Below are positions 45,586 to 55,187 of a stretch of 56,008 nt of DNA, piece by piece (the stretch's first letter is position 1; every line of letters starts with the position of its first letter). The notes under the pieces were generated by a model that did no database searches, was not told the DNA's origin, and was given only the letters and a program-made list of their open reading frames with translations. The position numbers and the translations under genes were made by a program. Source of the DNA: Gammaproteobacteria bacterium (GTDB taxonomy: Bacteria > Pseudomonadota > Gammaproteobacteria > Xanthomonadales > Marinicellaceae); contig JAUIGR010000017.1 of NCBI GenBank assembly GCA_030430025.1, forward strand, positions 1 through 56,008. The letters run 5' to 3'.

Positions 45586-46761
45586 ATGTTAGTTAATTTT
45601 TTCTATTCCCTGAAAAAAGCGGGTGTGCCTGTTTCGACTAAGGAGCTGCTGGTATTACTTGATGCGCTTGAAGCGGAAGTGGCCTTTGGATCCGCCAATG
45701 AATTTTATCAACTGGCTAAATTATGTATGATCAAAGACGAAAAATACTTTGATCGATTTGATGTCGCCTTTGGTCATTTTTTTAATGGTTTGGAGATGAT
45801 TAAGGACTTGGAAACTTTTTTGATCCCTCATGATTGGTTGTCCCCTGATTGGATTAACAACTTATCAGAAGAAGACAAGGAGAAGATAGAAGCATTGGGT
45901 GGATTGGATAAATTGATGGAAACCTTGAAAAAGCGGCTAGAGGAACAGCAAAAAAGACACCAAGGTGGCAATAAATGGGTTGGTACTGGTGGTACATCAC
46001 CGTTTGGTAATTCAGGATATCATCCAGAAGGTGTTCGAATTGGCGGACAAAGCCAGCATCATCGAGCTGTCAAAGTGTGGGAAAAGCGACAATTCAAAAA
46101 CCTTGATGATTCAGTTGAGATCGGTACGCGTTCCATGAAAATAGCATTAAAAAAGTTGAGAAAATTTGCCAGAGCTGGGATAGCCAATGAACTGGACTTA
46201 GACAATACCATACGTTCCACAGCGAATAATGCTGGTTTTCTTGACTTAAAAATGAGACCGGAAAAACACAATGCTGCTAAATTACTGATTTTTTTTGATG
46301 TCGGAGGTTCAATGGATTGGCATATCAAGCTTTGTGAGGAGTTGTTCTCAGCCGTCAAAACCGAATTTAAGCATTTAGAGTATTTTTATTTTCACAATTG
46401 TATTTATGAAAACCTATGGCGTGACAATACACGTCGCTGGCAAGAAAATATCAGTACTTGGGATGTCATACATACATACCCTAAGGACTATCATGTCATT
46501 ATCGTAGGTGATGCGGCGATGAGCCCCTATGAGATCAGTCATCCCTATGGCAGTGTAGAACACATGAATGAAGAACCTGGTCGCCTTTGGCTACAAAGAA
46601 TACTCGACACATGGGAAAAAGTTGTTTGGCTTAATCCGGTGCCTGTTGAACAATGGCATTACACCCATTCCACTCATATGCTCAAAGCTCAAATGTCAGA
46701 TCGAATGTATCCTTTGACACTTTCCGGACTTGAAGCAGCCATAAAATGTTTATCACGATAA
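45586..46761 (+). CDS. VWA/CoxE-like protein, partner of MoxR ATPase
   Basis: 391 residues. The N-terminal half is helical (FFYSLKKAGVPVSTKELLVL). The central part is Gly-rich (WVGTGGTSPFGNSGYHPEGVR). The C-terminal VWA-like domain has FFDVGGSMDWH as its metal-ion-dependent adhesion site, with Gly in place of the first Ser of DxSxS, as usual in this subfamily. Encoded one base after the MoxR gene. Cytosolic chaperone pair. Confidence 0.9.
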   Translation: MLVNFFYSLKKAGVPVSTKELLVLLDALEAEVAFGSANEFYQLAKLCMIKDEKYFDRFDVAFGHFFNGLEMIKDLETFLIPHDWLSPDWINNLSEEDKEKIEALGGLDKLMETLKKRLEEQQKRHQGGNKWVGTGGTSPFGNSGYHPEGVRIGGQSQHHRAVKVWEKRQFKNLDDSVEIGTRSMKIALKKLRKFARAGIANELDLDNTIRSTANNAGFLDLKMRPEKHNAAKLLIFFDVGGSMDWHIKLCEELFSAVKTEFKHLEYFYFHNCIYENLWRDNTRRWQENISTWDVIHTYPKDYHVIIVGDAAMSPYEISHPYGSVEHMNEEPGRLWLQRILDTWEKVVWLNPVPVEQWHYTHSTHMLKAQMSDRMYPLTLSGLEAAIKCLSR

Positions 46762-46953
46762 AACATTGACTCAAACTTGTCCATTGCCATCTGATTCTTT
46801 ATCATTATTTGTGAGGCTTGAAACAAAACCAAGAAAGCTTACAAATAAACCATCTTTACAACATCTTGATATCAATTTATTGAAACTATATGCCATCTTA
46901 ATAAGTTTTTGTGTAACATGCGGACAACTGTTAAAAGCATCACTTGTCAATAT

Positions 46954-48807
46954 ATGTCTTCATTACAGGTAGTTGTTGTCGTTGATGACTCAACGGACGC
47001 TACAAAACTCATTTCTGCTGCGGTTAATCATGCTTATGAATCTGAATCTACTCTTACAGTTCTTTATGCCATAAGAAACAGCAAAAAGCAGCCAGTAGAA
47101 AAAAACAGTATCAATCAGGTGTTGATCAATATGATTGATGCCAATGTCGTTCATATCGATTCAAAGCAAATCGCACAACAAGTATTGGCATATTTGAGGA
47201 CCAATCCAGTATCTACGCTTTTCATCAGCCGCTTTATGGAACATAGTTGGCAAAAATGGTTATTCAAAGACCTGTCTAATCGTATTAAAACACAGTATAA
47301 AAATATTAATGTTTGCGTTACTGGAACACCTCACAATGATACTGGGAGAAGTTGGTTAAATCATCTAATAGGATATGCAATTTGCATTATTGTGGTGTCC
47401 TTATTAACAGTAATCTTGCATCTAATTCAGCATTTAATCGCTGAGGCTGATATCATGATGGCATATCTTGCTGTCGTAGTCATATTGGCTTACTACCTCA
47501 ATCGGGGGCCGACATTGTTTGCTGCTTTTTTTAGTGTGGCTGCTTTTGATTTTTTCTTTGTTTCACCGTTTTATACATTTGCCGTGGATCATGAAAAATA
47601 TTTGATTTCATTTGCCGTGATGGCTACAGTCGGTTTTCTGTTCAGTTCTTACAGTGAACGAGCCAAACAACAATTACGCGAATCAAAGGCCAGAGAAGTT
47701 CAGCTAAGAGATCTGTATCACTTGGCTCGTTCACTGGCGGCGGTATCAAGCAACGAGGAAATTGCCAAATTGACTTGTTTTCAAGTAACTGTAGCTACTG
47801 GCATTCGCACTGGTTTTTTTCAAAAAACAAATCAAAACATTGAATTAACAGAAAAGACTGGGATTCCAAATGATCATGAGTTTTCGGAAAATAAAGCAAG
47901 CCAATGTATTAAAGTACAAAATGAGATAACAGTTCATAAAAGTGAGGAAATATGGAGTTATTATCCAATTGGACCGAAAGATGGACTGGTGTTGATCTGC
48001 CCACTAGAAAAACCACTCACGCATCAGCAACACCATCTGATACAAACTTATTTGTCACTGAGCAAACTGGCTATCACACGATCATTACTTTCCGAACAGG
48101 CTTCAGCCGCCAAGTTACATATGGAAAGCGAACAATTGAGGAACGCCATCTTGAGTGCTGTTTCTCATGACTTGCGGACACCTCTTGCTACCATTATGGG
48201 AATGACCAGCACCTTGTTAGACAAGAATGCAAAGTTCGATGAGCTGACCACATTCGAATGTCTGAACACGATTTACGATCTCTCAGAACAGCTTTCTCAA
48301 AAAGTGACTAATCTACTACAAATGAGTCGTAATTTGAGGGGTAAGCTGATACCTAAAATAGAACTGCAAAATCCTGAGGAGTTTGTTGGAGCAACTTTAG
48401 CAAAAATGACTCACAGGCTACAAAATCACCAAATAGAAATAGACCTCGATGACACTTTGTTGATCCCAATGGATGTCTTTTTGATGGAGGTTGTACTTTC
48501 CAATCTGTTAGATAATGCTGTCAAATTCAGCAATCCGCAATCGACCATAAAAATATTTGGCAAGCATCAACAATCTTATTATGTTCTGAGCGTAAAGGAT
48601 CAAGGTATCGGTCTGAACAACTGCAATTATCAACACCTATTCGAGCACTTTTACACTATGCATCAGAATGTCAGTAGCACTGGTTTAGGGTTGGCAATCA
48701 GTCAAGCAATTGTTGAAGCACATGGTGGTCGCATTTCTGGTCGGAATGCGGATCAGGGCGCTATTTTCATTATTGAAATACCCGTCAGAATGTCTCAAGA
48801 GGATTAA
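46954..48807 (+). CDS. KdpD-like sensor histidine kinase lacking the KdpD domain
   Basis: 617 residues from ATG at 46954; the open frame from 46909 adds 15 residues. Domain order: Usp-like (about 4-125), four membrane helices of DUF4118 (about 139-232, with VSPFYTFAVD), GAF-like (about 255-390), HisKA with His405 (SAVSHDLRTPL), and HATPase (NLLDNAVKFS, STGLGLAIS). E. coli KdpD is about 890 residues, and its N-terminal ~210-residue domain with a Walker motif is missing here. Followed by a KdpE-like regulator and trkH. kdpFABC is absent from the window. Confidence 0.9.
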   Translation: MSSLQVVVVVDDSTDATKLISAAVNHAYESESTLTVLYAIRNSKKQPVEKNSINQVLINMIDANVVHIDSKQIAQQVLAYLRTNPVSTLFISRFMEHSWQKWLFKDLSNRIKTQYKNINVCVTGTPHNDTGRSWLNHLIGYAICIIVVSLLTVILHLIQHLIAEADIMMAYLAVVVILAYYLNRGPTLFAAFFSVAAFDFFFVSPFYTFAVDHEKYLISFAVMATVGFLFSSYSERAKQQLRESKAREVQLRDLYHLARSLAAVSSNEEIAKLTCFQVTVATGIRTGFFQKTNQNIELTEKTGIPNDHEFSENKASQCIKVQNEITVHKSEEIWSYYPIGPKDGLVLICPLEKPLTHQQHHLIQTYLSLSKLAITRSLLSEQASAAKLHMESEQLRNAILSAVSHDLRTPLATIMGMTSTLLDKNAKFDELTTFECLNTIYDLSEQLSQKVTNLLQMSRNLRGKLIPKIELQNPEEFVGATLAKMTHRLQNHQIEIDLDDTLLIPMDVFLMEVVLSNLLDNAVKFSNPQSTIKIFGKHQQSYYVLSVKDQGIGLNNCNYQHLFEHFYTMHQNVSSTGLGLAISQAIVEAHGGRISGRNADQGAIFIIEIPVRMSQED

Positions 48808-48811
48808 AGCG

Positions 48812-49504
48812 ATGAAAATTCTGATTATTGAAGATGACCTTCAAATGCAACGGTTTTTACAGGTATTGTTAAGGGGCCATAACTATGAAGTTGTTACTGT
48901 GATGACTGCTCAAGAGGGGTTGATTAAGACGGCAGAAATCAATCCAGATATTATTCTTCTGGATTTAGGGTTACCTGATATGGATGGTTTGGATTTTGTA
49001 TCAACAGTCAGGGAGTGGTCATCTGTCACTGTCATTGTTCTGTCTGCGCGAGATCAGGAAAACGATAAAATCAAAGCCCTTGATAATGGTGCTGATGATT
49101 ACCTGACAAAACCATTTGGATCTGGTGAACTTCTTGCTCGTATCCGGGTGGCATTGCGGCATTCTCAGTCTCAAAATGGCTCAGATGTAAAACGACTTGA
49201 ATCAAAAGATCTGACTATTGACTTCAGCCAGCGTTTAATTTGGTGCCAGGATCAATTGGTCCACCTAACACCTACGGAATACCGTATCCTTCAACTATTG
49301 GCGAATAATGGAGGTAAAGTATTGACATACCGCCAAATATTAGAACACATATGGGGCAAAAACTTCATTGAACATAATCATTATGTTCGTGTCCATATGG
49401 CCCAACTCCGCCAGAAAATTGAAGTCAATCCGACTCGACCCTGTTTCTTGCTAACGGAAGTAGGTGTGGGATACCGATTCCAGTTTGAACCCATAGAACC
49501 CTAG
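48812..49504 (+). CDS. KdpE-like OmpR-family response regulator
   Basis: 230 residues from ATG at 48812, four bases after the kinase stop (a longer frame starts inside the kinase gene). Receiver domain with Glu7-Asp8-Asp9 and phosphoacceptor Asp51 (LLDLGLPDMDGL), and Lys in LTKPFGSGELL. Winged-helix domain from about 130 (VLTYRQILEHIWGKN, then YVRVHMAQLRQKIE). KdpE is the nearest match by eye. With the adjacent kinase it probably controls potassium uptake, here likely trkH. Confidence 0.92.
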   Translation: MKILIIEDDLQMQRFLQVLLRGHNYEVVTVMTAQEGLIKTAEINPDIILLDLGLPDMDGLDFVSTVREWSSVTVIVLSARDQENDKIKALDNGADDYLTKPFGSGELLARIRVALRHSQSQNGSDVKRLESKDLTIDFSQRLIWCQDQLVHLTPTEYRILQLLANNGGKVLTYRQILEHIWGKNFIEHNHYVRVHMAQLRQKIEVNPTRPCFLLTEVGVGYRFQFEPIEP

Positions 49505-49526
49505 TCAATTTTCATTCTTGTACTTA

Positions 49527-49730
49527 GTCGAACCTGAAAAATGCATAACTTATTGTTAAATATAAAGAATTACTCCAATCTTGCATATTTTTTCGACCAG
49601 AAGACAGCTGTCACTATGCATTTTTATTCGCCGCTTTCGTGCGGCTCTCAGACTAACGTGAAAAAATTTTCCAGAAACTCTTTTTTGACCAATGCTGGAA
49701 AAGACCAGGAAGGACTTTTTCAGGACTGAC
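49527..49730 (+). repeat. Interspersed structured repeat, copy 4 (short form)
   Basis: TA at 49525-49526, then GTCGAACCTGAAAAATGC; ends TTTTTCAGGACTGAC, TA at 49731. It has the CCGC/GCGG hairpin, but the GTGGCAC, TTGAGCC and most of the GGTCAAAAAAA modules are gone: AAACTCTTTTTT runs directly into TGACCAATGCTGG. Lies between the KdpE-like gene and trkH, 7 bases before the trkH start. Confidence 0.93.
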
Positions 49731-49736
49731 TACTTA

Positions 49737-51191
49737 ATGATTAGTCGTACTATAACAGTCTATCTTATGGCCTTCCCAATCGGTTTAATGGGAGCTATCC
49801 AGCTTTGTTTTGGTTTACTGTCAGTCATCGTTTTTAGTGATGGTGTTAGCATCACGTTTTTTGTGCCGGCAATCAGCATGCTAATGGCCGCATCACTGTG
49901 TTTGGTTTTATCCAAAGAACATGATATATCTAAGATTAGGTATAAGGATGCCTTATCATTTGCTGTATTTACTTGGATTGTTTGTGGGGCCCTGGCTTCT
50001 ATTCCTATTATTTTGATTACCGAAGTTTCTTTAACTGATGGTATTTTTGAGTCAATCAGTGCGCTGACTACTACGGGAGCAACTATTTTAACAGGGCTTG
50101 ACTTAATGCCTCAGTCGTTTCTGCTATATCGGCAGTTTTTACAATGGCTTGGTGGGTTGGGTGTTGTTATCTTTGTTGTTTCTATACTTCCCATGCTAAA
50201 TGTTGGTGGAATGAAGCTATTGAAAGCTGAAACACCAGGACCGATAAAAGACAACAAACTGTCTCCTCGGGTAGCTAAAACAGCTCACTATTTATGGTTT
50301 GTTTATCTATTGTTAACTGTTTTATGCGCTATCGGTTATTACATTGGTGGAATGAGCGCATATGATGCAATTGCGCATAGCTTGACTACTGTTTCTACAG
50401 GAGGTTTTTCTACTCATGATATGAGTATGGGGTATTTCCACAATCCTGTTTTGTTGGTTATCTCAGATGTTTTTATGTTGCTTGGTGCCATCAGTTTTGC
50501 TTTACATTTTCGAGTTATGCAAACAAAAAAGTTGGTAGCTTATTGGCATGATGAAGAAACCAGGGTTTTTTTATACACAGCGTTTACCCTATCAATCAGC
50601 ATATGTGCTTTGCTATTATTTCACCATCAGTATGAGCATCCTTTATCAGCATTGAACCAAGCGACTTTCCATTTAATTTCATTCATAACCAGCACAGGTT
50701 ATGGAGCTACGAGCTTTACAGAATGGCCAGTGGTTGTATTACTGTTGTTGATTTTTGCCGGTTTCTTGGGCGGTTGTGCTGGATCAACAGCAGGAGGAAA
50801 TAAAATAATTAGAAATATTTTAAGTATCAAAATCATCATCCTGGAAATTAAGAGGCTATTGCATCCACATGCAGTCTTCACTGTTAAGTATCAAGGTGCA
50901 ACAGTTGGCATAGAAGTGCTCAGGGCAACAACTGCTTTCATGCTGATTGCTGCTATTTCAACTATGATTCTGACATTATGTCTGATGATCACAGGGCTCG
51001 ATTTTTGGTCAGCTTTGACGGCAACAGCGGCCTGTTTGAATGTGTTAGGACCAGCTTTTGGCAAATTAGGTAGTAATTTTCAACCTGTTTCCGATACAGG
51101 CACATGGATTCTTTCTTTCGCTATGATTCTTGGTCGACTGGAATATTTTACGGTCTTGGCTTTGTTTTTGCCCAGATTTTGGCGTCATTAG
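49737..51191 (+). CDS. trkH: TrkH-type potassium uptake channel subunit
   Basis: 484 residues from ATG at 49737; upstream codons of the open frame belong to the repeat. About ten membrane segments. The four selectivity-filter loops of the Trk/Ktr family are present: ALTTTGATIL, VSTGGFSTHD, TSTGYGATSF, and a last loop near CLNVLGPAFG. It imports K+ with a TrkA-like regulator encoded elsewhere. The adjacent KdpDE-like genes suggest local control. A repeat copy fills the leader, so ribosome access could be affected by its hairpins. Confidence 0.93.
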   Translation: MISRTITVYLMAFPIGLMGAIQLCFGLLSVIVFSDGVSITFFVPAISMLMAASLCLVLSKEHDISKIRYKDALSFAVFTWIVCGALASIPIILITEVSLTDGIFESISALTTTGATILTGLDLMPQSFLLYRQFLQWLGGLGVVIFVVSILPMLNVGGMKLLKAETPGPIKDNKLSPRVAKTAHYLWFVYLLLTVLCAIGYYIGGMSAYDAIAHSLTTVSTGGFSTHDMSMGYFHNPVLLVISDVFMLLGAISFALHFRVMQTKKLVAYWHDEETRVFLYTAFTLSISICALLLFHHQYEHPLSALNQATFHLISFITSTGYGATSFTEWPVVVLLLLIFAGFLGGCAGSTAGGNKIIRNILSIKIIILEIKRLLHPHAVFTVKYQGATVGIEVLRATTAFMLIAAISTMILTLCLMITGLDFWSALTATAACLNVLGPAFGKLGSNFQPVSDTGTWILSFAMILGRLEYFTVLALFLPRFWRH

Positions 51192-51298
51192 GAAAGGTGT
51201 AATAGAGCATCCGTTAGATTTACTTTACTTCTAAAATGTCCTTAAAATACCGCGTGCTTATATTCTGGCCGATTGAAAAAATGTACTGATGGCTTATT

Positions 51299-52237
51299 TC
51301 AGGTATTCATGAAATAGCTCACCTGATTATCTAGTTTCATCAAATATTGTGGTGCTGTTGGATCCAACCAAATGGCATCGGATTCCTTTCTTAACCAAGT
51401 TAGCTGTCGTTTGGCTAACTGCCTGGTAGCAGCAATGCTTTTGAACTTAAACTCATCAAAAGTGGTCTTGCCGTTTAAATGTTCCCAAGCCTGGCGATAT
51501 CCCACTGAACGCATTGAAGGCAAATCAGGGTGGTTTTTGGGTTCAGCCATCAACTTTTTCATTTCATCCAGGAAACCTTGCTTGATCATCAAATCAAAGC
51601 GTAAGACAATGCGGTCATGCAAAACACTGCGATTTGTTGGTGAAATGATGATTTTGAGGACATTCCAGTTGAGTTTCTGTCCTTGATCTTTTTGATACCA
51701 ATGGGTCATGTTCTTACCGGTAGCCAAAAACACCTCATAGGCTCGGTTGATTCTTTGGGGATCGTTAGGATTGATACGTTGCGCACTTTCTGGGTCGACT
51801 TGAGCGAGCAAATCATGTACATGCTGCCAACCTTTTGTTGCCGCTATTGTTTCTATTTTGTTACGAATAGCCGGATCTGCTTCCGGTAAGTTAGATAAAC
51901 CATTCTGTAATGCGTTGTAATAAAGCATGGTGCCTCCAGCCAGCAAAGGCGTGCGGCCAGTACTCAAACTTTGTTGCATTAATGCTTTGGCATCTGTACA
52001 AAAATTCGAGGCAGAATAGGGTTGCCATGGATGACAAATATCAACTAACGCATGAGGTGCTCTTTTTAACGTTTCAGTGTCTGGTTTGGCCGTACCAATG
52101 TCCATACCTTTATAAACCAAAGCCGAATCAACAGAAATGAGGTCACATTGGTATTTTTGATGTAAAAAAATCGCAGCATCGGTTTTACCAGCCGCCGTCG
52201 GACCCATTAAAAATATAGTTTTTAAACCAATAGTCAT
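51299..52237 (-). CDS. miaA: tRNA dimethylallyltransferase
   Basis: 312 residues. P-loop FLMGPTAAGKTDAAIFL, the DSALVYKGMDIGTAKP segment, and HALVDICHPWQPYSA. It adds the isopentenyl group to adenosine 37 of tRNAs reading UNN codons. It overlaps the mutL stop by ATGA; mutL-miaA is the common gammaproteobacterial order. hfq, often next, is not here. Confidence 0.97.
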   Translation of the reverse strand: MTIGLKTIFLMGPTAAGKTDAAIFLHQKYQCDLISVDSALVYKGMDIGTAKPDTETLKRAPHALVDICHPWQPYSASNFCTDAKALMQQSLSTGRTPLLAGGTMLYYNALQNGLSNLPEADPAIRNKIETIAATKGWQHVHDLLAQVDPESAQRINPNDPQRINRAYEVFLATGKNMTHWYQKDQGQKLNWNVLKIIISPTNRSVLHDRIVLRFDLMIKQGFLDEMKKLMAEPKNHPDLPSMRSVGYRQAWEHLNGKTTFDEFKFKSIAATRQLAKRQLTWLRKESDAIWLDPTAPQYLMKLDNQVSYFMNT

Positions 52238-54027
52238 TGACCCCGTAGAAATAATTTATCCAGTTGTTTCATATCCAATTGCGCCCACGTTGGTCGGCCG
52301 TGATTACATTGATCTGAACGCAGAGTTTGTTCCATGTCACGAAGCAACGCATTCATTTCCATGATCGATAACTGATGGTTGGCACGAACCGAGCCATGAC
52401 AAGCCATAGTCGCCATGATTTCATTGATAGCCGCTTCAATTTTCTGACTGGAGCCTAATGCCACCACTTCACTAAGCACATCTTTAATTAGATTTTCAAT
52501 ATCCGCATGGGCTAGCAACGCAGGTACTTTACGGATGACCAAACTTTCTTCGCCCGAGATCGATATTTCAAACCCGAGTTTGTGAAACCACTCTTGCTGT
52601 TGCTCTACCACCGCCACTTCTCGTTCAGATACATTGAGCTGTATGGGTACCAGCAACTTTTGGTTTTTTAATTGATCAGTTTTAAACCGTGTTTTCATGC
52701 GTTCATAAGTGATTCGTTCGTGAGCAGCATGCATGTCTACCACGATCATGCCATGGGCATTTTCGGCAATGATAAAGACACCATGAATTTGTGCTTTGGC
52801 ATAACCTAAAGGTGGTATATCTTCTTGACCTTCTTCAGGTAATATCATGTCGCCAGGGAAAGGTGGTAAGTCGTTACTGCTGTGTTGTACTTGTTGCAGG
52901 TAATTGAGACTTGCCGCCGAATCATTTTCCCGAATGAATGAACTGCCATAACTGGGCATCGATAGGCGACCTTGCATTTGCCTATAATCTGGCGTTGGCT
53001 GCTGATTCTGGATCGCCTGTGCCTGACCAACACGGGTTTCAGCCAGTGACTGATGGATTGAGCCAAAAATAAAATCATGAACCAATCGGGAATCTCGAAA
53101 CCGCACTTCGTGTTTGGTTGGATGAACATTCACATCTACCAATTCTGGATTAATGTCCAGATACAATACAAAAGCAGGAAACCGGCCATGGAACAGTACA
53201 TCCTGATATGCCTGACGAATCGCATGACCGACCAGCTTGTCTTTAATCATTCGATCATTGATATAAAAAAACTGTCGGTCAGGCTGAGCTCGATTCCAGT
53301 TGGGTTTGGCTACCCAACCTGACATTTTGAGGTGGCCACGTTGTTGCTCAATATGTATGCTATGGTCGATAAAATCTTTGCCGCACAGTAAATTGATGCG
53401 TTGATGCTTGAGCGCATCCGACATCCCACCTTGAGAATTACGAACAACCTTACCATTGTGAGACAAGCGGAAAGTCACATCAAATCGGGACAAACTGACC
53501 CGTTTAATCAACTCATCAATGCGCAAAAATTCTGTCTTATCGGTTTTCAAAAACCGACGTCTGGCTGGTGTGTTATAAAATAAATCGGTAACAATCGCGG
53601 TGGTACCAATGGGATGCGAGGCTGGTTCAACTGATTCAATTGCACCCCCGTTTACTGTGATTTTGAAAGCCATTTCGGCGTCTTTATGTCTAGAAATAAT
53701 TTCAAATCGACTGACTGAAGCAATACTGGGCAGTGCCTCACCTCGAAATCCTAATGTGTGCAATGCTTCCAAATCATGTAAAGAAGCAATTTTGCTGGTA
53801 GCATGACGTTGTAAAGCCATGGTCAGATCAGTGCGCTCAATGCCATAACCATTGTCCGTGATTTTGATGCGTTTTTTGCCACCAACCTGGATGTCAATGT
53901 CGATAACAGTTGCACCGGCATCTAAAGCATTTTCGATGAGTTCTTTGACCACAGAAGACGGGCGCTCAATGACTTCTCCAGCGGCAATTTGGTCTATTAA
54001 TTGGTCCGGTAATTTTTGAATGATCAT
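52234..54027 (-). CDS. mutL: DNA mismatch repair protein MutL, endonuclease type
   Basis: 597 residues from ATG at 54027, the start matching the family (IIQKLPDQLIDQIAAGEVIE). ATPase motifs ELIENALDAGA, DNGYGI and TLGFRGEAL. The C-terminal domain has DMHAAHERITYE, fitting the DQHA(X)2E(X)4E nuclease motif with Met for Gln, and also ACHGSVRANHQ and CNHGRPTW, the other metal-site motifs. So this MutL should nick DNA itself, unlike E. coli MutL, which relies on MutH. In an operon with miaA. Confidence 0.95.
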   Translation of the reverse strand: MIIQKLPDQLIDQIAAGEVIERPSSVVKELIENALDAGATVIDIDIQVGGKKRIKITDNGYGIERTDLTMALQRHATSKIASLHDLEALHTLGFRGEALPSIASVSRFEIISRHKDAEMAFKITVNGGAIESVEPASHPIGTTAIVTDLFYNTPARRRFLKTDKTEFLRIDELIKRVSLSRFDVTFRLSHNGKVVRNSQGGMSDALKHQRINLLCGKDFIDHSIHIEQQRGHLKMSGWVAKPNWNRAQPDRQFFYINDRMIKDKLVGHAIRQAYQDVLFHGRFPAFVLYLDINPELVDVNVHPTKHEVRFRDSRLVHDFIFGSIHQSLAETRVGQAQAIQNQQPTPDYRQMQGRLSMPSYGSSFIRENDSAASLNYLQQVQHSSNDLPPFPGDMILPEEGQEDIPPLGYAKAQIHGVFIIAENAHGMIVVDMHAAHERITYERMKTRFKTDQLKNQKLLVPIQLNVSEREVAVVEQQQEWFHKLGFEISISGEESLVIRKVPALLAHADIENLIKDVLSEVVALGSSQKIEAAINEIMATMACHGSVRANHQLSIMEMNALLRDMEQTLRSDQCNHGRPTWAQLDMKQLDKLFLRGQ

Positions 54028-54116
54028 GGCTGATATTCTATATCGCTCCATCACTAATGACCAAAGAATGTTTTACAAAGGACTGTGTACGGGCACCTTG
54101 GTGGTTATTGTAAGTA

Positions 54117-54421
54117 GTCGAACCTGAAAAATGCATAACTTATTGTTAACTATCAAGAGTTACTTCAATTTTGCACATTTTTTCGACCAGGAAACAGGTG
54201 TCACGATGTATTTTTATTCGCCGCTTCCATGCGGCTCTCAGGCTAACGTGAAAAAGTTTTCCAGAAACTTTTTATGGTCGATGGTGTGGCACAAGGACGT
54301 GCCACCTTGAGCCGTCAGGCTCAAGTAAGGTCAAAAAAACATCAGCAAAATCACACTTTTGCGCTTAAGTGTTTTTTGACCGATGCTGGAAAAGGCCAGG
54401 AAGGACTTTTTCAGGACTGAC
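54117..54421 (+). repeat. Interspersed structured repeat, copy 5 (full length)
   Basis: 305 bases with TA at 54115-54116 and 54422-54423. Left end GTCGAACCTGAAAAATGC, right end CTTTTTCAGGACTGAC. The ends are imperfect inverted repeats (15-16 bp). Internal hairpins in order: CCGCTTCCATGCGG; AAAAAGTTT/AAACTTTTT; GTGGCAC/GTGCCAC; TTGAGCC/GGCTCAA; GGTCAAAAAAACA/TGTTTTTTGACC with GCAAAA/TTTTGC inside; CTGG/CCAG. No coding frame of note. Taken as the reference copy. Confidence 0.95.
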
Positions 54422-54540
54422 TAAGTAACAGTAATCTCAGATGGGAAATGGCAAAAGCGCCCACCGCCTCAGAAGATTTCTGAAGCAGTGATTCATAATT
54501 TAGACAAACAGCAAAACTGATATTCTGCTATCAAAAGTGC

Positions 54541-55149
54541 CTATTCTGGTCCATTTAACTGACAATGATCATACAATTCATACTGCATTCCCGTATAAAT
54601 CCACTTGGCTTGAGAACCGACCATTTGACATTCATACGAGTAGACAAAAAGACCGCATGAACCGCTCTCAGAGTAACTATATATTGTTCCAACAGGTGCT
54701 CCTCCACATGATGCACCTCCTGACTTTGTGTAAGACTCTGATACTTTCCATTGACTCATAGATTCACTGATATAGTCGGCAAAATCATACATGTCATCAG
54801 AATGTTCATTGGTAGCAAACTTTTCAAATAAGTAGGGTACGGTGATCGACAATCCCTTTTTGTTTTCATTCGAGTTCAGAGCCTCTTCTGATAAGTCCGT
54901 AGGCATCGACTTATATAAATCCCCCGCATCAACAATAAATTCAGAATTTTTAATCATCGGTATAGTGATGGTGATACCAACAATTTCATTATCTGGGTTT
55001 TTATTGCTGAAAATATCAGCGAAAACTTCATTTAAGGACAAATCTCCAGAATATGATTTTTTCATGGGGCTGGCACTATCTTGGAGATATGTTTGTGTCA
55101 GCGAAGTAAAGCTAATAAGTAAAAACGCTGAATATAGGAGTTTTTTCAT
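54541..55149 (-). CDS. Secreted protein of unknown function
   Basis: 202 residues with a signal peptide (MKKLLYSAFLLISFTSLTQT). The mature part is acidic and Ser-rich with GITITIPMI, LSITVPYLFEKF and a C-terminal cysteine-bearing part (SCGGAP, SCGLFVYSYECQM, DHCQLNGPE). Four or five cysteines suggest disulphides outside the cytosol. No family recognised. It stands alone, between repeat copy 5 and the broken Cys-rich ORF, which is divergent. Confidence 0.7.
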   Translation of the reverse strand: MKKLLYSAFLLISFTSLTQTYLQDSASPMKKSYSGDLSLNEVFADIFSNKNPDNEIVGITITIPMIKNSEFIVDAGDLYKSMPTDLSEEALNSNENKKGLSITVPYLFEKFATNEHSDDMYDFADYISESMSQWKVSESYTKSGGASCGGAPVGTIYSYSESGSCGLFVYSYECQMVGSQAKWIYTGMQYELYDHCQLNGPE

Positions 55150-55187
55150 CTGTTTTTCGTGTGTGTTGAGTGGAATAAAATCGTATC

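Noticed and set aside
49541-49729. Open frame of 62 codons before trkH
   Set aside because: Inside repeat copy 4; the trkH start follows it and the frame is only repeat sequence.
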